The notes below the pieces were generated by a model. The model saw nothing but the letters and a program-made list of their open reading frames with translations, was not told the DNA's origin and made no database searches. DNA of 64,000 nt from Cryobacterium suzukii (GTDB lineage: Bacteria > Actinomycetota > Actinomycetes > Actinomycetales > Microbacteriaceae), in NCBI RefSeq assembly GCF_004403185.1, contig NZ_SOHJ01000002.1, positions 364,038 through 428,037 on the forward strand, written 5' to 3'. This document shows positions 63,882-64,000 of this stretch, piece by piece (the first letter of the stretch is position 1; every line of letters begins with the position of its first letter). Made by a program: the position numbers and the translations under genes.

Positions 63882-64000
63882 GTGGCTAAGTCGTCTCCGG
63901 TCAAGAAGGCCTGGCGTTCCCTGACCTGGCTTGGCGTGCTTATCGTCGGCCTCATCGCCCTCAACGCTTTCGGCGTATTCACCCAGAACGGATCGTGGAC
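63882..64000 (+). CDS. secD: Protein-export membrane protein SecD, N-terminus only
   Basis: The GTG at 63882 opens a frame that runs off the window after 39 residues (first segments VAKSSPVKKAWRS and LTWLGVLIVGLIALNAFG, the first membrane helix). Its position after yajC and the helix match SecD. The ribosome site is weak; no better start is seen. The downstream part is outside the window. Confidence 0.75.
   Translation, partial: MAKSSPVKKAWRSLTWLGVLIVGLIALNAFGVFTQNGSW

Overview
The window is chromosomal DNA from a high-GC Gram-positive bacterium, most likely an actinobacterium of the Microbacteriaceae type (Cryobacterium/Leifsonia-like). The evidence is gene content: SepH, MarP-like protease, DUF222/HNH, DUF3000, DUF3093, DUF3159, DUF3710, DUF4193, a DUF2079 membrane protein, ZapE-like ATPase, and the thrS-HIT-pdxST-yebC-ruvCAB-yajC-secD order. 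The octamer GCGGATGC recurs across the window. The genus call is an inference.

Layout. 1-3.3 kb: a DUF222/HNH gene cut by the window start, a DUF2079 membrane protein and a 59-residue zinc-ribbon protein. 3.3-8.3 kb: a reverse-strand branched-chain 2-oxoacid dehydrogenase operon (E1a, E1b, E2) preceded by an Lrp-type regulator and an MpaB-like oxygenase. 8.4-12.9 kb: YceI, a large secreted protein built of two repeat types, and a nitronate monooxygenase. 12.8-18.5 kb: two FUSC-type transporters flanking a LysR regulator and an amino-acid ABC system whose binding protein is fused to its permease. 18.5-25.5 kb: a winged-helix protein and a tctCBA tripartite carboxylate transporter, divergent from a CitA/CitB-like two-component system.

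25.5-43.9 kb is actinobacterial housekeeping: sepH, DUF4193, DUF3093, dut, DUF3710, DUF3159, aconitase, dxs, a FadB/FadA pair, RNase D-like, DUF3000, an alpha/beta hydrolase, SufE, a sulfurtransferase and a ZapE-like ATPase. 44-49.5 kb: an ammonium transporter with a GlnR-type box, a MarP-like protease, DUF2071, a Gly/Asp-tailed protein, an NAD(P)-binding protein and an M50-type peptidase. 49.5-53.2 kb is gene-poor. It holds a tRNA 3'-half remnant, a secreted subtilase, an unresolved open frame and a lipoprotein, and may be an island. 53.2-53.9 kb has four tRNAs (Val-CAC, Gly-GCC, Cys-GCA, Val-GAC). 53.9-64 kb: a secreted Ig-like protein, then thrS, an Ap4A-type HIT hydrolase, pdxS, pdxT, DUF1697, yebC, ruvCAB, yajC and the start of secD.

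There is no CRISPR array, no complete insertion sequence and no recognisable phage or defence cassette. The least explained items are the four-fold Cys-paired repeat of the large secreted protein (9.2-11.7 kb), a hairpin repeat shared by two distant intergenic sites (1.5 and 34.8 kb), a 16-bp tandem repeat at 48.05 kb, and the possible island next to the tRNA cluster.
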